A stretch of 25,145 nt of DNA from Methanimicrococcus sp. (lineage in GTDB: Archaea > Halobacteriota > Methanosarcinia > Methanosarcinales > Methanosarcinaceae), in NCBI GenBank assembly GCA_009783635.1, contig WRDC01000006.1:1-25145 (forward strand), written 5' to 3'. Under the pieces are notes generated by a model. It saw only the letters and a program-made list of their open reading frames with translations. It made no database searches and was not told where the DNA came from. Of this stretch, positions 23,284 through 25,145 are shown piece after piece. The position numbers were made by a program, and so were the translations under genes. Each line of letters starts with the position of its first letter. Positions within the stretch are counted from its first letter, which is position 1.

Positions 23284-24684
23284 ATGGATGAAAACGGTTT
23301 ATCTGAGGAAGAAGTTCTTGCAAAGCTCAGCTTTTTTTCAGACTCGGATACAAATTTTAAAAAAGTTCTCAGCTCAATGTGTACAGTTCCTCATCCAATC
23401 GCTGTCAGAGCTTATCATCAGTTCATTCATTCCAACGTCGGTGACCCGGGTCTCTTTCAGGGAACAGCCAAAATGGAAAAAGAAGTCATCGAAATTGTCG
23501 CCGGCTTTTTGAATCATCCTAATCCGGCAACCGCGTTTGGGCACTTGACGTCCGGCGGCACAGAATCCAATATTGAAGCCGTTCTTCATATGAAAAACAG
23601 GTTTGTTGCTTTTCAAGGCAATTCCGGATCGAGTGAACCGAGGAAATCAGAAGAATCAAAGGCCGAAAGACCTGAGACTGAAAGACCGGAGACCGAAAGA
23701 CCGGGGACCGAAAGACCGGAGACTGAAAGACCGGAGACTGAAAGACCGGAGACAGAAAAACCGGAGACAGAAAAACCAAAGAAACCGAATCTTGTTTTAC
23801 CGAAAACCGCTCACTTTTCATTTAAAAAAATTGCGAATATGTTCGGCATCGAGCTCAAAAAAGCGGAAGTGGATTCGCAATCAAGGGTTATTCCAAACTC
23901 CGCGGAATCTCAAATTGATGAGAATACAATCGGTTTGATCGGAATTGCCGGTAACACGGAATTCGGCGCGTGCGATCCGATCGACAAACTTTCGGAAATC
24001 GCTCTGAAATACCGGTTGCCGCTTCACATTGATGCCGCATTCGGCGGCTTTGTTTATCCTTTCTTAGACCCGGCCCGTTCCGGCTTTGACTCCAAATTTT
24101 CTTTTGACCTCCCGGGCGTGTCTTCCGTCTCCGCTGACCCTCACAAGATGGGTCTGTCTGTCATTCCCGCCGGCATACTTGTTTTCAGGGACAGATCCTT
24201 TTTGGATCTTTCTTTAGACAAAATCAAAGTCAAAACGCCGTACCTAACCAGCCGGTATCAATCCACTCTGACCGGAACACGTCCCGGCGCCGCCGTTGCG
24301 GCAACATATGCCGTCATGAAACATCTCGGAAGAGAGGGTTACAGGAAAAACGTCGCTTATTGCATGGATTTGACGGATCATTTCCAAAAGGAACTTGAAA
24401 GAACCGGGCTGAAACCTTATCTGAAACCCCAAATCAATATCGTCACCGTTAACATTGGTGCCGGTCCGGACAGCGGCACAGGTCCCGGCAAAGGAGCGAA
24501 AGAAATCGAAGCCGCCCGAGAGAAAACAGATAAAATCCGCTCACTGCTTCTTGAAAAATACGGCTGGAACGTTTCGGCGGCCAAAACGATTCCGGCATTG
24601 CGATTCGTTTTAATGCCCCACGTCACAAAAGAAGATATCAACGGCGTGATCTCTGATTTGAAAAAATTGCTGGATGATGATTGA
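23284..24684 (+). CDS. mfnA: L-tyrosine/L-aspartate decarboxylase MfnA with repeat insertion
   Basis: 466 residues; group II PLP-dependent decarboxylase. In methanogens MfnA makes tyramine for methanofuran, and archaeal relatives can make beta-alanine from aspartate for CoA. Seen: VGDPGLFQGTAKMEKEVI (about 52-69), HLTSGGTESNIEAV (about 87-100; PLP-phosphate binding), HFSFKKIANMFGIEL, GNTEFGACDPI, HIDAAFGGFVYPF (the Asp of DAAFGG contacts PLP), and the Schiff-base Lys K288 in SADPHKMG. SRYQSTLTGTRPGA is also typical. Residues about 115-165 are an inserted E-R-P-E-T pentapeptide repeat between the GGTES helix and the next strand, where relatives have a short loop, making it about 70-80 residues longer than usual. 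A smaller Gly-rich insertion (SGTGPGKGAK) occurs near 400. Its TGA directly abuts the stop of the convergent EamA gene. Confidence 0.93.
   Translation: MDENGLSEEEVLAKLSFFSDSDTNFKKVLSSMCTVPHPIAVRAYHQFIHSNVGDPGLFQGTAKMEKEVIEIVAGFLNHPNPATAFGHLTSGGTESNIEAVLHMKNRFVAFQGNSGSSEPRKSEESKAERPETERPETERPGTERPETERPETERPETEKPETEKPKKPNLVLPKTAHFSFKKIANMFGIELKKAEVDSQSRVIPNSAESQIDENTIGLIGIAGNTEFGACDPIDKLSEIALKYRLPLHIDAAFGGFVYPFLDPARSGFDSKFSFDLPGVSSVSADPHKMGLSVIPAGILVFRDRSFLDLSLDKIKVKTPYLTSRYQSTLTGTRPGAAVAATYAVMKHLGREGYRKNVAYCMDLTDHFQKELERTGLKPYLKPQINIVTVNIGAGPDSGTGPGKGAKEIEAAREKTDKIRSLLLEKYGWNVSAAKTIPALRFVLMPHVTKEDINGVISDLKKLLDDD
23665..23769 (+). repeat. 15-bp tandem repeat encoding ERPET in MfnA
   Basis: Seven units (consensus GAAAGACCGGAGACT) with point differences, plus a partial eighth unit, encode E-[RK]-P-[EG]-T at residues 128-162. 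The frame is preserved. Confidence 0.95.
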
Positions 24685-25134
24685 TTAAAATTGCACCAGC
24701 AGCAGCAATGTTCCCGCCGTTATGAGCAGTAAACCGAACCAAGACTTTATTTCCACCTTTTCTTTCAGGAAAACATAGGCAAAGACGACGGTCACCAAGA
24801 CACTCAATTTATCTATCGGGACGACAACGGCGGCAAGTCCGCCTTTGAGGGCGCCGAAGAAAAAGAGCCACGACAGGCCTGTCGCCAATCCCGAAAGAAT
24901 AATGAATATCCAGCTTTTCATATCAATGTTTTGGATTTCTTTTTGTTTCCCGAGATAAAAAACAATGAGCCAAGCCATAATCAAAACAACGATAGTCCGA
25001 ACGGCGGTTCCCAAATTTGAGTTAACATCTTCAATACCGATTTTTCCGAGAATTGATGTCAAAGCCGCGAACAATGCCGACAAAAAAGCAAAAATCAGCC
25101 ATTTTCTGTCCGGTTTCTTGCCGCATTTTTCCAC
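24685..25134 (-). CDS. EamA/DMT-type transporter, single-domain (start uncertain at window edge)
   Basis: 149 residues from GTG 25134. About five TM helices: LIFAFLSALFAALTSILGKIGI, AVRTIVVLIMAWLIVFYL, SWIFIILSGLATGLSWLFFFGAL, VVVPIDKLSVLVTVVFAYVFL, and FGLLLITAGTLLLLVQF. The sequence KIGIEDVNSNLGTAVRT with SGLATGLSWLFFFGALKGGLAAVVVPIDKLS and FLKEK is typical of single EamA-domain (EmrE-like length) transporters, which work as dimers; the substrate is unknown. The frame remains open from the GTG to the right edge, so the true start could lie outside, though the length already fits the family. The stop TAA (24687-24685) abuts the mfnA stop with no gap, leaving no room for separate terminators. 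Confidence 0.85.
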   Translation of the reverse strand: MEKCGKKPDRKWLIFAFLSALFAALTSILGKIGIEDVNSNLGTAVRTIVVLIMAWLIVFYLGKQKEIQNIDMKSWIFIILSGLATGLSWLFFFGALKGGLAAVVVPIDKLSVLVTVVFAYVFLKEKVEIKSWFGLLLITAGTLLLLVQF

Positions 25135-25145
25135 GGCATCCGAAC

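Overview
The window looks like a chromosomal segment of a pyrrolysine-using methanogenic archaeon of the Methanosarcinales. The evidence is archaeal DnaG primase, a four-OB-fold RPA1 of the Methanosarcina type, archaeal-type MfnA, a SelB-like factor and, decisively, a tRNA-Pyl (pylT, CUA anticodon) 56 nt upstream of the 5' part of pylS. Moderately balanced genes, very AT-rich intergenic DNA and many short tandem repeats suggest a host-associated genus such as Methanimicrococcus. That genus name is a guess.

Layout. 1-2000 (minus): pylS, cut by the left edge, with a repeat-expanded linker; pylT; and a prenyltransferase/terpene-cyclase-fold protein ending in TAG. 2445-4128 (plus): a small DUF2892-type membrane protein and a SelB-like GTPase-fold protein with degenerate GTPase motifs. 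4271-6252 (minus): two four-CBS-domain proteins. 6972-9504 (minus): a Sel1-repeat protein of about 20 units interrupted by one in-frame UAG, followed by a 12-nt repeat array that supplies its stop codon and ten backup stops. 9642-11096 (minus): RPA1. 11759-12610 (plus): kptA/tpt1, then a fragment of an A-type ATP synthase subunit D gene. 12720-14345 (plus): two paralogous multi-TM proteins and perhaps a decayed third. The first appears frameshifted in an A7 tract; the second has an in-frame UAG beyond which the homology continues. 15863-17518 (plus): dnaG. 17656-19539 (minus): a bactofilin-like beta-helix protein with a long low-complexity tail. 19849-20115 (plus): a zinc-ribbon protein. 20149-22260 (minus): a gamma-carbonic-anhydrase-like protein and a TraB-family membrane protein. 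23284-24684 (plus): mfnA with an ERPET repeat insertion, its stop abutting that of a convergent EamA-type transporter at the right edge.

Two threads tie the region together. First, translational recoding: the window encodes the UAG-decoding tRNA and its synthetase and contains three UAG codons at coding or terminal positions. Two of these (Sel1 protein, membrane protein) are followed by open sequence that continues the protein's own repeat or paralogue pattern, making them candidate pyrrolysine sites outside the methylamine methyltransferases. Every other complete gene ends in TAA or TGA. Second, short tandem repeats of 10-22 bp occur in almost every intergenic gap and, in 15-bp or other multiple-of-three units, inside pylS, mfnA and the bactofilin-like gene, which indicates pervasive replication slippage.
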